Origin: Burkholderiaceae bacterium
GTDB lineage: Bacteria; Pseudomonadota; Gammaproteobacteria; Burkholderiales; Burkholderiaceae_C
Assembly (NCBI GenBank): GCA_024235995.1
Contig: JACKLI010000001.1
Span: forward strand, 1,364,001 to 1,428,000
DNA length: 64,000 nt
Direction: 5' to 3'
Shown here: in pieces, positions 30,928-39,524 of the stretch
How the letters are laid out: each line of letters starts with the position of its first letter
Numbering within the stretch: the stretch's first letter is position 1
Notes under the pieces: generated by a model
Databases searched by the model: none
Told to the model about the DNA's origin: nothing
What the model saw: only the letters and a program-made list of their open reading frames with translations
Program-made: the position numbers and the translations under genes

Positions 30928-32040
30928 ATGAACGCCCCCATTCTTCCCGTCCCCACCAGCAGCCCCCTGGCCCGCATCCGCCGCGACGTGCAGGGCATGC
31001 ACGCCTACGCGGTGCAGGACTCGCGCGGCCTGGTCAAGCTGGATGCGATGGAAAACCCGCACCGCCTGCCGCCCGCGCTGCAGGCCGAGCTGGGCGCGCG
31101 CCTGGGCCAGGTGGCCATCAACCGCTACCCGGGCGAGCGCATCGACGCGCTGCGCACGACGCTGCTGGGCCACGCGCAGCCGCCCGCCGGCTGGTCGATC
31201 ATGCTGGGCAACGGCTCGGACGAGCTGATCAGCCTGCTGGCCATGGCCTGCGACATTCCGGGCGCAAGTATTCTGGCCCCCGTGCCGGGCTTCGTCATGT
31301 ACGCCATGAGCGCGCAGCTGCAGGGCCTGGCCTTTCACGGCGTGCCGCTCACCGCCGACTTCGAGCTGGATGAAGCGGCCATGCTGGCGGCCATCGCGCA
31401 GCACCGCCCGGCCATCGTCTACCTGGCCTACCCCAACAACCCCACCGGCACGCTGTGGGACGAGGGCGCCATCGCGCGCATCGTCGCCGCCCAGGGTGCG
31501 GCCGGCGGCCTGGTGGTGATGGACGAGGCCTACCAGCCCTTTGCCGCGCGCAGCTGGATCGACAACGTGCGTGCCGTGCCCGATGCGCACCGCCACGTGC
31601 TGATCCTGCGCACGCTCAGCAAGTTCGGCCTGGCGGGCGTGCGCATCGGCTACCTGCTGGGCGAAGCCACGCTGGTGGCCGAGCTGGACAAGGTGCGCCC
31701 GCCCTACAACGTGAGCGTGCTGAACGCCGAATGCGCGCTGTTCGCGCTTGGCCATTCGGATGTTTTTGCCGCGCAGGCCCAGGACATCCGTGCGCAGCGT
31801 GCTCTGCTTTTCGAAGCGCTGGCCAGGCTGCCCGGCGTGCACGCCTATCCCAGCCAGGCCAACATGATCCTGCTGCGCGTGCCCGATGCCGCCAAGACCT
31901 TCGAGGGCATGAGGGCACGCGGGGTGCTGGTCAAAAACGTTTCTAAAATGCATCCTCTGCTGGCCCAGTGCCTGCGCCTGACGGTGGGCACCGCCGACGA
32001 GAACGCGCAGATGCTGGCCGCCCTGCAAGCCGCCCTATGA
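30928..32040 (+). CDS. hisC: Histidinol-phosphate aminotransferase
   Basis: HisC is a PLP aminotransferase that makes histidinol phosphate. The 370-residue protein has LDAMENPHRLP near residue 33, GNGSDELISLL near 92, YPNNPTGTLWDEG near 168 and the PLP lysine in RTLSKFGLAGVRIGYL near residue 230. The ATG used lies one base after the toxin stop; an in-frame GTG four codons upstream is less likely. Its stop overlaps the hisB start. Confidence 0.95.
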   Translation: MNAPILPVPTSSPLARIRRDVQGMHAYAVQDSRGLVKLDAMENPHRLPPALQAELGARLGQVAINRYPGERIDALRTTLLGHAQPPAGWSIMLGNGSDELISLLAMACDIPGASILAPVPGFVMYAMSAQLQGLAFHGVPLTADFELDEAAMLAAIAQHRPAIVYLAYPNNPTGTLWDEGAIARIVAAQGAAGGLVVMDEAYQPFAARSWIDNVRAVPDAHRHVLILRTLSKFGLAGVRIGYLLGEATLVAELDKVRPPYNVSVLNAECALFALGHSDVFAAQAQDIRAQRALLFEALARLPGVHAYPSQANMILLRVPDAAKTFEGMRARGVLVKNVSKMHPLLAQCLRLTVGTADENAQMLAALQAAL

Positions 32041-32636
32041 CGACTCCTGCCCGCACCGCCGAGGTTTCGCGCGACACCGCCGAAACAAAGATCCACGTTC
32101 GCCTCGACCTGGATGGCACCGGCCATTCCCAGCTGGCCACCGGCATCGGCTTTTTCGACCACATGCTCGACCAGATCGCGCGCCACGGCCTGATCGACCT
32201 GCAGGTGCAGGCCCAGGGCGATTTGCACATCGACGGCCACCACACGGTGGAGGACGTGGGCATCGCCATCGGCCAGGCCGTGCGCCAGGCGGTGGGCGAC
32301 AAGGCGGGCATCACGCGCTACGGCCACAGCTACGTGCCGCTGGACGAGGCGCTGTCGCGCGTGGTCATCGACTTCTCGGGCCGCCCCGGCCTGGTGCTGG
32401 ATGCGCGCTTTTCCAGCGGCATGATCGGCGGCCTCGACACGCAGCTGGTGCACGAGTTCTTCCAGGGCTTCGTCAACCACGCCCACGTCACGCTGCACAT
32501 CGACAACCTCAAGGGCGTCAACGCGCACCACCAGGTCGAGACCATCTTCAAGGCCTTCGGCCGCGCGCTGCGCATGGCGCTCACGCTCGATCCGCGCGCG
32601 GCGGGGCAAATCCCGTCCACCAAGGGCGTTCTTTAA
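32037..32636 (+). CDS. hisB: Imidazoleglycerol-phosphate dehydratase
   Basis: This 199-residue monofunctional HisB is a manganese enzyme that dehydrates imidazoleglycerol phosphate. Metal ligands are visible in FFDHMLDQIARHG, DGHHTVEDVGIAIG and VNAHHQVETIFKA. The N-terminal phosphatase domain of enterobacterial HisB is absent, as expected in betaproteobacteria. The ATG overlaps the hisC stop. Confidence 0.96.
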   Translation: MTTPARTAEVSRDTAETKIHVRLDLDGTGHSQLATGIGFFDHMLDQIARHGLIDLQVQAQGDLHIDGHHTVEDVGIAIGQAVRQAVGDKAGITRYGHSYVPLDEALSRVVIDFSGRPGLVLDARFSSGMIGGLDTQLVHEFFQGFVNHAHVTLHIDNLKGVNAHHQVETIFKAFGRALRMALTLDPRAAGQIPSTKGVL

Positions 32637-32640
32637 GCAA

Positions 32641-32690
32641 AATAGGCCTCCAGCCCGCGTCTTCCTTGCGCGAGCAGCTATGAATTCAAG
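32641..32690 (-). repeat. Dispersed Comamonadaceae-type repeat, copy 3 (contains hisH start)
   Basis: On the minus strand this reads from CTTGAATTCATAGCTGCTCG to GGGCTGGAGGCCTATT, the same plan as copies 2 and 8. The CAT of its CATAGCTG is the hisH ATG on the plus strand, so the first codons of hisH (MNSR) come from the element. Confidence 0.65.
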
Positions 32691-33351
32691 AGTCAATCAA
32701 ACCGTTGCCGTGGTCGACTACGGCATGGGCAACCTGCGCTCGGTGGCGCAGGCCGTGATGCACGCCACGCAGGACACGCACGTCAACGCCGTCATCACGG
32801 CCGACCCGGCCCAGGTGCGCGCCGCGCACCGCGTGGTGCTGCCCGGCCAGGGCGCCATCGCCGACTGCATGCGCGAGCTGCGCGAGTCGGGCCTGCTCGA
32901 ATCGGTGCTGGAGGCCGCCGCCACCAAGCCGCTGTTCGGCGTCTGCGTGGGCATGCAGATGCTGCTGGAGCACAGCGCCGAAGGCCCCACGGCGGCCGGC
33001 ACCCCCGGCCTGGGCCTGATCGCCGGCGAGGTGCTGCGCTTCGAGCTGGCCGGCCAGCGCGCGCCCGACGGCAGCCGCTACAAGGTGCCGCAAATGGGCT
33101 GGAACCGGGTGTTCCACAGCCGCCCGCACCCGGTGTGGGGCGAGCAGGCCGACGGCCAGTGGTTCTACTTCGTGCACAGCTTCTACGCCCGCCCGCACGC
33201 GGCGGCCCAGTGCGCGGGCGAGACCGAGTACGGCGTGCGCTTTGCCTCGGCCATTGCACGCGATAATCTTTTTGCCACGCAGTTCCACCCCGAAAAGAGC
33301 GCGGCGCAGGGCCTGCAGCTTTACCGCAACTTCCTGCACTGGAACCCCTAA
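32680..33351 (+). CDS. hisH: Imidazole glycerol phosphate synthase, glutaminase subunit
   Basis: HisH releases ammonia from glutamine for HisF. This 223-residue class I amidotransferase has the nucleophile in FGVCVGMQMLLEH near residue 86 and the His/Glu pair in TQFHPEKSAAQG near 206. VAVVDYGMGNLRSV opens the domain. The start codon lies inside a dispersed repeat. No clear ribosome site is visible. Confidence 0.95.
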   Translation: MNSRVNQTVAVVDYGMGNLRSVAQAVMHATQDTHVNAVITADPAQVRAAHRVVLPGQGAIADCMRELRESGLLESVLEAAATKPLFGVCVGMQMLLEHSAEGPTAAGTPGLGLIAGEVLRFELAGQRAPDGSRYKVPQMGWNRVFHSRPHPVWGEQADGQWFYFVHSFYARPHAAAQCAGETEYGVRFASAIARDNLFATQFHPEKSAAQGLQLYRNFLHWNP

Positions 33352-33368
33352 GTTCCGACTCACTCTTG

Positions 33369-33402
33369 TTTTCATAGCGTCTCGCGCAAGCACAACCAGC
33401 GC
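33369..33402 (+). repeat. Possible degenerate dispersed repeat in the hisH-hisA gap
   Basis: The sequence TTTTCATAGCGTCTCGCGCAAG followed by CAACCAGCGC resembles the first half of the element, with TAGCGT for TAGCTG. It is weaker than the other copies. Confidence 0.35.
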
Positions 33403-33430
33403 AACCAGTCTTTTCTCTGCTCAACCGATC

Positions 33431-34174
33431 ATGCTGCTGATTCCCGCGATCGACCTCAAGGACGGCCATTGCGTGCGCCTCAAGCAAGGCGACATGGCCC
33501 AGGCCACCACCTTCAGCGAAGCCCCGGCCGAGATGGCCGCGCACTGGCTGGACGAGGGCGCGCGCCGCCTGCACCTGGTGGACCTGAACGGCGCCTTTGC
33601 CGGCAAGCCGCAAAACCTGAGCGCCATCAAGGCCATCCTGAAGGAGGTGGGCGACGACATCCCGGTGCAGCTGGGCGGCGGCATCCGCGACCTGGACACG
33701 ATCGAGAAGTACATCGACGCCGGGCTGCGCTACGTCATCATCGGCACCGCGGCCGTGAAGAACCCGGGCTTTCTGAAGGACGCCTGCAGCGCCTTCGGCG
33801 GCCACATCATCGTCGGCCTGGACGCCAAGGACGGCAAGGTGGCCACCGACGGCTGGAGCAAGCTCACGGGCCACGAGGTGGTCGACTTGGCCAGGAAGTT
33901 CGAGGACTGGGGCGTCGAATCCATCGTCTACACCGACATCGGGCGCGACGGCATGCTCTCGGGCATCAACGTCGAGGCCACCGTGCGGCTGGCGCAGGCG
34001 CTGTCCATCCCCGTCATCGCCTCCGGCGGCCTGTCCGGCATGGCCGACATCGAGGCCCTGTGCGCGGTCGAGGGCGAGGGCGTGGAGGGCGTGATCTGCG
34101 GGCGCGCCATCTACTCGGGCGACCTGGACTTCGCCGCGGCGCAGGCGCGCGCCGACGCGCTGGCGAACGACTGA
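33431..34174 (+). CDS. hisA: ProFAR isomerase
   Basis: HisA isomerises ProFAR to PRFAR in histidine synthesis. The 247-residue TIM barrel begins MLLIPAIDLKDGHCVRLKQGD, with the catalytic Asp at about residue 8. GGGIRDLDTIEKYIDAG near residue 80 and YTDIGRDGMLSG near residue 168 (second catalytic Asp) follow. The stop overlaps the hisF start (TGATG). Confidence 0.96.
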   Translation: MLLIPAIDLKDGHCVRLKQGDMAQATTFSEAPAEMAAHWLDEGARRLHLVDLNGAFAGKPQNLSAIKAILKEVGDDIPVQLGGGIRDLDTIEKYIDAGLRYVIIGTAAVKNPGFLKDACSAFGGHIIVGLDAKDGKVATDGWSKLTGHEVVDLARKFEDWGVESIVYTDIGRDGMLSGINVEATVRLAQALSIPVIASGGLSGMADIEALCAVEGEGVEGVICGRAIYSGDLDFAAAQARADALAND

Positions 34175-34953
34175 TGCTGGCCAAACGCATCATCCCCTGC
34201 CTGGACGTGACCGGCGGGCGCGTGGTCAAGGGCGTCAACTTCGTCGAGCTGCGCGACGCGGGCGATCCGGTGGAGATCGCCGCGCGCTACAACGAGCAGG
34301 GCGCCGACGAGCTCACTTTTCTGGACATCACCGCCACCAGCGACGGGCGCGACCTGATCCTGCCCATCATCGAGGCCGTGGCCAGCCAGGTCTTCATTCC
34401 GCTCACCGTGGGCGGCGGCGTGCGCACCGTCGCCGACGTGCGCCGGCTGCTCAACGCCGGGGCCGACAAGACCAGCTTCAACTCGGTCGCCATCGCCAAC
34501 CCGCAGGTCATCCGCGAGGCCTCGGGCAAGTACGGCGCGCAGTGCATCGTGGTGGCCATCGACGCGCGCCGGCGCACCGGGGGCGAGGTGGCCGCGCGCG
34601 GCGAAGGCTGGGACGTCTACAGCCACGGCGGGCGCCGCAACACCGGCCTGGACGCCGTGGCCTGGGCGCGCCAGATGGCCGAGCATGGCGCCGGTGAAAT
34701 CCTGCTGACCAGCATGGACCGCGACGGCACCCAGATCGGGTTCGACCTGGAGCTGACGCGCGCCGTGAGCGACGCCGTGTCGGTGCCCGTGATCGCCTCG
34801 GGCGGCGTGGGCACGCTCGAGCACCTAGCCGACGGCGTGCAGCTGGGCGGCGCCGACGCGGTGCTGGCCGCCAGCATCTTCCACTACGGCACCTTCACCA
34901 TCGCGCAGGCCAAGCAGCACATGGCCGCGCGCGGCATCGAGGTGCGGCTGTGA
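34174..34953 (+). CDS. hisF: Imidazole glycerol phosphate synthase, cyclase subunit
   Basis: HisF closes the imidazole ring, using ammonia from HisH. This 259-residue TIM barrel has KRIIPCLDVTGGRVVKGVNF with catalytic Asp near residue 11, FLDITATSDGR near 49 and LLTSMDRDGTQIGFDLELT near 173. It ends at 34953. The usual next gene, hisI, is displaced by gdhA. Confidence 0.96.
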   Translation: MLAKRIIPCLDVTGGRVVKGVNFVELRDAGDPVEIAARYNEQGADELTFLDITATSDGRDLILPIIEAVASQVFIPLTVGGGVRTVADVRRLLNAGADKTSFNSVAIANPQVIREASGKYGAQCIVVAIDARRRTGGEVAARGEGWDVYSHGGRRNTGLDAVAWARQMAEHGAGEILLTSMDRDGTQIGFDLELTRAVSDAVSVPVIASGGVGTLEHLADGVQLGGADAVLAASIFHYGTFTIAQAKQHMAARGIEVRL

Positions 34954-35137
34954 ACATCGCGGCCCCCTGACCGGCACACGCAGCCACCCCACCATGTCAC
35001 GGCGCCGGCAGAACGACACCTTTCCCATCTGGCCGCCGCCACGCCAGCCGGCGGCCTGGCCCTGGGCCAGGCCGCGCGGCCCCGCGCCGCATGCTGCCGT
35101 GCCATGCCCCCCATTCTTGTTTTAGGAGGAATTTCCT

Positions 35138-36481
35138 GTGTCGACCCAAAGCCTTGAAGATTTCATGGGCGCCGTCCAGCGCCGCGACCCCAACCAGCCC
35201 GAGTTCCTGCAGGCCGTGCGCGAGGTGATGGTCTCGCTGTGGCCCTTTCTGGACGCGCATCCCAAGTACCGCGACTACGGCCTGCTGCAGCGCCTGGTCG
35301 AGCCCGATCGCGCCATCCAGTTCCGCGTGGCGTGGGTGGACGACAAGGGCCAGACCCAGGTCAACCGGGCCTTTCGCGTGCAGCACAACATGGCCATCGG
35401 CCCCTACAAGGGCGGCATGCGCTTTCACCCCAGCGTCAACCTGTCGATCCTGAAGTTCCTGGGCTTCGAGCAGACCTTCAAGAACGCGCTGACCACGCTG
35501 CCCATGGGCGGCGGCAAGGGCGGCAGCGACTTCGACCCCAAGGGCAAGAGCGACGGCGAGGTGATGCGCTTTTGCCAGTCCCTGATGTGCGAGCTGTATC
35601 GCCACCTGGGCCCCGACACCGACGTGCCCGCGGGCGACATCGGCGTGGGCGGGCGCGAGGTCGGCTTCATGGCCGGCATGATGAAGAAGCTGGCCAACAA
35701 CGCCGGCAGCGTGTTCACCGGCAAGGGCATCGCCTTTGGCGGCAGCCTGATGCGCCCCGAGGCCACCGGCTACGGCACGGTGTACTTCGCGCAGGAGATG
35801 CTGCGGCGCAAGCAGCTGGGCTTCGACGGCCGCACGGTCAGCATCTCGGGCTCGGGCAACGTGGCCCAGTACGCGGCCGAAAAGGCGCTGGAGCTGGGCG
35901 CCAAGGTGGTCACGCTGTCCGACTCGGGCGGCACCCTGGTGCACGACCACGGCATCAGCCACGGCATGCTGCAGGACCTGATGGAGTTCAAGAACGTGCA
36001 GCGCGGCCGGCTGGCCGATTTCTGCAAGAAGAACAAGCTCAAGTTCGAGGCCGGCAAGCGCCCCTGGCACGTGCCGGTGGACATCGCGCTGCCCTGCGCC
36101 ACGCAAAACGAGCTGGACGAGGGCGACGCCAAGGCGCTGATCGCCAATGGCGTGATCTGCGTGGCCGAGGGCGCCAACATGCCCAGCACGCTGGATGCGG
36201 TCGATGCCTTCCTGGCCGCCGGCACGCTGTACGCGCCGGGCAAGGCCAGCAACGCCGGCGGCGTGGCCACTTCGGGCCTGGAGATGAGCCAGAACGCCAT
36301 GCGCCTGTCCTGGTCGCACAGCGACGTGGACCTGCGCCTGCACGAGATCATGAAGGACATCCACGGCAACTGCGTGCGCCACGGCGAGCACAAGGACGGC
36401 ACCGTCAACTACGTCGAGGGCGCCAACATCGCCGGCTTCGTCAAGATCGCCGATGCCATGCTGGCCCAGGGCGTTTATTGA
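35138..36481 (+). CDS. gdhA: NADP-specific glutamate dehydrogenase
   Basis: This enzyme aminates 2-oxoglutarate to glutamate. The 447-residue hexameric type shows QHNMAIGPYKGGMRFHPSVN near residue 88, the catalytic lysine region TTLPMGGGKGGSDFDPKGKSD near 118, PAGDIGVGGREVGFM near 165 and the nucleotide-binding GSGNVAQYAAEKA near 240. The start is GTG with AGGAGGA eight bases upstream. It lies between hisF and hisI, 184 bases after hisF, which is not the usual his order. With gltBD at 8-14 kb the window holds both ammonia-assimilation routes. Confidence 0.95.
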   Translation: MSTQSLEDFMGAVQRRDPNQPEFLQAVREVMVSLWPFLDAHPKYRDYGLLQRLVEPDRAIQFRVAWVDDKGQTQVNRAFRVQHNMAIGPYKGGMRFHPSVNLSILKFLGFEQTFKNALTTLPMGGGKGGSDFDPKGKSDGEVMRFCQSLMCELYRHLGPDTDVPAGDIGVGGREVGFMAGMMKKLANNAGSVFTGKGIAFGGSLMRPEATGYGTVYFAQEMLRRKQLGFDGRTVSISGSGNVAQYAAEKALELGAKVVTLSDSGGTLVHDHGISHGMLQDLMEFKNVQRGRLADFCKKNKLKFEAGKRPWHVPVDIALPCATQNELDEGDAKALIANGVICVAEGANMPSTLDAVDAFLAAGTLYAPGKASNAGGVATSGLEMSQNAMRLSWSHSDVDLRLHEIMKDIHGNCVRHGEHKDGTVNYVEGANIAGFVKIADAMLAQGVY

Positions 36482-36501
36482 CCACTCCCGGGCTGGTATC
36501 G

Positions 36502-36530
36502 GCTCCCTCTCCCCCAAGGGGCGAGGGAGC
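36502..36530. repeat. C-rich hairpin element, copy 2
   Basis: The arms GCTCCCTC and GAGGGAGC enclose one mismatch, then CCCC / GGGG, and a CAA loop. It is the same design as 14277-14301. It lies between gdhA and hisI and has no T run, so a simple terminator role is doubtful. Confidence 0.55.
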
Positions 36531-36572
36531 AGGGCAGGGCGGCCGCCGCGCGAATCGCGGACAATCCCGCCT

Positions 36573-36962
36573 ATGAGCTGGTTGGATGACGTCAAGTGGG
36601 ACGCGCAGGGCCTGGTGCCCGTGATCGCGCAGGAGGCGGGCACGGGCGACGTGCTGATGTTCGCCTGGATGAACCGCGAGGCGCTGGCCAAGACGGCCGA
36701 GCTGGGCCGCGCGGTGTACTTCAGCCGCTCGCGCCAGCGCCTGTGGTTCAAGGGCGAGGAGTCGGGCCACGTGCAGCAGGTGCACGAGATCCGCATCGAC
36801 TGCGACCAGGACGTGGTGCTGCTCAAGGTCACGCAGCTCGGCCACCAGCCGGGCATTGCCTGCCACACCGGGCGCCACAGCTGTTTCTTCAGCGTGCTGA
36901 AAGACGGTGCCTGGACGGCCGTCGATCCGGTCTTGAAAGACCCCGGAACCATCTACACATAG
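36573..36962 (+). CDS. hisI: Phosphoribosyl-AMP cyclohydrolase
   Basis: HisI is a zinc enzyme that opens the adenine ring of PR-AMP. This 129-residue monofunctional form shows FAWMNREALAKTAELGRAVYFSRSR near residue 30, the IDCDQDVVLL metal site near 75 and the zinc cysteines in GIACHTGRHSCFF near 93. A GACAAT box at 36560-36565 lies seven bases before the ATG. This could be a promoter with a near-leaderless start that restores hisIE transcription after gdhA. Confidence 0.95.
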   Translation: MSWLDDVKWDAQGLVPVIAQEAGTGDVLMFAWMNREALAKTAELGRAVYFSRSRQRLWFKGEESGHVQQVHEIRIDCDQDVVLLKVTQLGHQPGIACHTGRHSCFFSVLKDGAWTAVDPVLKDPGTIYT

Positions 36963-36967
36963 GGGCC

Positions 36968-37369
36968 ATGTTGCAACAAGACGTCCTGGCGCGCTTGAGC
37001 GCCGTCATCGAAAGCCGCAAGCCGGAGGCCGGGGGCAACCCCGACACCAGCTACGTCGCGCGCCTGCTGCACAAGGGGCCCGACGCCTTTCTCAAGAAGA
37101 TCGGCGAGGAGGCCACCGAGGTGGTGATGGCCGCCAAGGACGCCGAGCACCAGCCCGGCGCCGCGCATGCGCGCGAGAAGATCGTGGCGGAGATGGCCGA
37201 CCTGTGGTTTCACGGCATGGTGGCGCTGGCGCACTTCGGCCTGTCGTCGGCCGACGTGGTGGCCGAGCTGGCGCGCCGCGAAGGGCTGTCGGGCATCGAG
37301 GAAAAGGCGCTGCGCAAGGCGCGCGAGCGCGAGCGCAGCGAGTCCACGCAAGGAGGCACCCACGCATGA
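36968..37369 (+). CDS. hisE: Phosphoribosyl-ATP pyrophosphatase
   Basis: HisE hydrolyses phosphoribosyl-ATP to phosphoribosyl-AMP, the second step of the pathway. The 133-residue all-helical MazG-like protein has NPDTSYVARLLHKGPDAFLKKIGEEATEVVMAAKD, around residues 24-58, with the metal-binding Glu residues in GEEATE, then EMADLWFHGMVAL. It starts 5 bases after hisI and its stop overlaps the next gene. Confidence 0.94.
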   Translation: MLQQDVLARLSAVIESRKPEAGGNPDTSYVARLLHKGPDAFLKKIGEEATEVVMAAKDAEHQPGAAHAREKIVAEMADLWFHGMVALAHFGLSSADVVAELARREGLSGIEEKALRKARERERSESTQGGTHA

Positions 37370-37761
37370 GCAACAACGACATCATCGACGTCGAGCCCAA
37401 GGGTCAGGCGCAGGCCGACAGCCTGCGCACCTGGGGCTGGGTCAGCTACATCCTGCACCTGGTGGTGGCGGTGGGGGCCGTGTTTCCGGGCGCGCAGCCC
37501 AGCATCGCGCTGCTGCTGGTGGCGCTGATCGTCGACCTGGTCAAGAAGGACGAGGCCGCCGGCACCTGGCAGGCCAGCCATTTCAGCTGGCGCATCCGCT
37601 CGGTGCTGTGGGCGGGCTTCTGGTACGTGCTGACCGCGCCGCTGTGGCTGCTGTTCGCGCTGCCCGGCTGGATCGCCTGGGTCGTCATCTCCATCTGGTT
37701 CCTGTACCGCATCGTTAAAGGCATGGTGCGCATGAACGCCGGCCAGGCCGTCGATGCCTGA
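37366..37761 (+). CDS. Small membrane protein, DUF4870-like
   Basis: This 131-residue protein has three hydrophobic segments (about 24-42, 44-57 and 83-115) and fits the DUF4870 group in size and layout (TWGWVSYILHLVVAVGAVFP, then SWRIRSVLWAGFWYVL). Function is unknown. It overlaps hisE by four bases and the patatin gene by eight, so it is translated as part of the his-tat transcript. Confidence 0.75.
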   Translation: MSNNDIIDVEPKGQAQADSLRTWGWVSYILHLVVAVGAVFPGAQPSIALLLVALIVDLVKKDEAAGTWQASHFSWRIRSVLWAGFWYVLTAPLWLLFALPGWIAWVVISIWFLYRIVKGMVRMNAGQAVDA

Positions 37762-38815
37762 GGCCGCGCGCACCAGCGCCGCCAAGGCGGACGAGGCCCC
37801 GCGCTCGGTCGACCTGGCGCTGCAGGGCGGCGGCTCGCACGGCGCCTTCACCTGGGGCGTGCTGGACGCGCTGCTGGAGGACGGCCGCATCGCCCTGGAT
37901 GGCGCCAGCGGCACCAGCGCCGGCGCCATGAACGCCGTGGTGCTGGCCCACGGGCTGGCCCGGGCGCGCCAGGACGGCCTGAAGGGCCAGGACGTGCACG
38001 AGGCCGCGCGCGCGGCGCTCAAGCGCTTCTGGGAAGGCGTGGGCCTGCTGGGCAGCTTCACCACCGGGCTGCCGCTGCCGGCCACGCAGGCCGTGGTGTC
38101 GTGGTTTTCGCAGTGGCTCACGCCGGCGCAGGTCAACCCGCTGGGGGTCAACCCGCTGCGGCGCCTGCTGCTGGACCAGGTCGACTTCGACCTGCTGGAC
38201 AGCGTCCACGCCATGAAGGTGTTCGTCTGCGCCACCAACGTGCGCACCGGCGGGGGCGAGGTGTTCAGCGGCAAGCGCCTGACGGTGGACGCGGTGATGG
38301 CCTCGGCCTGCCTGCCCACGCTGTTCAAGCCGGTCGAGATCGCCGGCGAGCTGTACTGGGACGGCGGCTATTCGGGCAACCCGGCCCTCTACCCGCTGAT
38401 CTACAACACGCGCAGCAACGACGTGGTGCTGGTGCAGATCAACCCGGTGGCCGTGCCCTTCAAGGCCGACGCCGACGCGCAGGACATCATGGAGCGCGTC
38501 AACGAGATCACCTTCAACGCGCCGCTGCTGGCCGAGTTCCGCGCCATCGAGTTCGTCGCCCGCCTGCTCGACGAGGGCCGGCTGGACCCGGGCCGCTACC
38601 GCAAGATGCTGCTGCACCGCGTCGATGGCGGCGCGGCGCTGCGCGCCTTCGGCACGGCCAGCAAGATGCGCGCCGACATCGTCTTTCTGCACCGCCTGTT
38701 CGAGATCGGCCGCCAGACGGGCCAGCACTGGCTCAAGACGCACTTTCGCAACCTGGGCGTGCGCAGCACCGCCATCGAAGCCCCCCTGACCGCCAAGAAC
38801 GGAGAACGCGCATGA
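37754..38815 (+). CDS. Patatin-like phospholipase
   Basis: This 353-residue lipid acyl hydrolase has the oxyanion-hole motif LQGGGSHGAFTWGVL near residue 24. The catalytic Ser is in GTSAGAMNA (GXSXG) near residue 54 and the catalytic Asp in YWDGGYSGN near residue 203. No signal peptide is visible, so it should act in the cytoplasm or at the inner membrane. Both ends overlap neighbours by a few bases. Confidence 0.9.
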   Translation: MPEAARTSAAKADEAPRSVDLALQGGGSHGAFTWGVLDALLEDGRIALDGASGTSAGAMNAVVLAHGLARARQDGLKGQDVHEAARAALKRFWEGVGLLGSFTTGLPLPATQAVVSWFSQWLTPAQVNPLGVNPLRRLLLDQVDFDLLDSVHAMKVFVCATNVRTGGGEVFSGKRLTVDAVMASACLPTLFKPVEIAGELYWDGGYSGNPALYPLIYNTRSNDVVLVQINPVAVPFKADADAQDIMERVNEITFNAPLLAEFRAIEFVARLLDEGRLDPGRYRKMLLHRVDGGAALRAFGTASKMRADIVFLHRLFEIGRQTGQHWLKTHFRNLGVRSTAIEAPLTAKNGERA

Positions 38816-39186
38816 GCAACGCCGGGCCCCACCATGATCCCGACTGCATCTTCTGCAAGATCGTTGCCGGCCAGATTCCCTCGCGCAAGGTCTACGAGGA
38901 CGAGGAGCTGTTCGCCTTCCACGACATCGCGCCCTGGGCGCCGGTGCATTTTCTGATCGTGCCCAAGGCCCACATCCTCTCGTTGGCGCACACCGGCGCC
39001 GAGCACGAGCGCCTGCTGGGCCGCATCCTGACGCTGGCGCCGCGCCTGGCGCTGGAGCAGGGCTGCAACCCCTACCCAGACGGTGGCTTCCGCGTGGTCG
39101 TCAACACCGGCGCCGAGGGCGGGCAGGAAGTGCATCACCTGCACGTGCACGTCATCGGCGGGCCGCGCCCCTGGCGCAGGGGTTGA
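38812..39186 (+). CDS. HIT-family (Hint-like) hydrolase
   Basis: This 124-residue histidine-triad protein shows DCIFCKIVAGQIPSRKVYEDEE near residue 11, a zinc-binding CxxC start, and the active-site triad HHLHVHVIGG near residue 107. Hint proteins cleave phosphoramidates such as AMP-lysine. The gene overlaps the patatin stop and precedes tatA; HIT-tatABC is a common order in betaproteobacteria. Confidence 0.93.
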   Translation: MSNAGPHHDPDCIFCKIVAGQIPSRKVYEDEELFAFHDIAPWAPVHFLIVPKAHILSLAHTGAEHERLLGRILTLAPRLALEQGCNPYPDGGFRVVVNTGAEGGQEVHHLHVHVIGGPRPWRRG

Positions 39187-39261
39187 TGCAACCATCCCCG
39201 CGCCCCGCAGTCTAAAATTCAGGTTGACGCGCCGCTTTCGCCCGGTGCAAGGAGTCTCACC

Positions 39262-39498
39262 ATGGGTTCGTTTTCCATCTGGCATTGGTTGATCGTGTTG
39301 CTGATCGTGGTCATGATCTTCGGCACCAAGAAGCTCAAGAACATCGGCACCGACCTGGGCGGAGCGGTCAAGGGCTTCAAGGACGGCATGAAGGACGGCG
39401 CGGCCGACGCGCCCGCCGCCGACGCGCCGGCCGGCCAGGTCACCAACGCCGCCGCGCGCAAGGAAACCATCGACGTCGAAGCCAAGGAAAAGAGCTGA
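39262..39498 (+). CDS. tatA: Sec-independent translocase subunit TatA
   Basis: This 78-residue TatA has one N-terminal helix (SIWHWLIVLLIVVMIFG) followed by the FGTKKLKNIG hinge, an amphipathic helix with the DLGGAVKGFKDGMKD signature, and an acidic tail. TatA oligomers form the pore for folded proteins with twin-arginine signals. Window clients likely include PetA, the serine hydrolase at 14.6 kb and MlaC. Confidence 0.96.
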   Translation: MGSFSIWHWLIVLLIVVMIFGTKKLKNIGTDLGGAVKGFKDGMKDGAADAPAADAPAGQVTNAAARKETIDVEAKEKS

Positions 39499-39524
39499 TC
39501 CGCGCGTAGGCGAGGCGTTGATTC

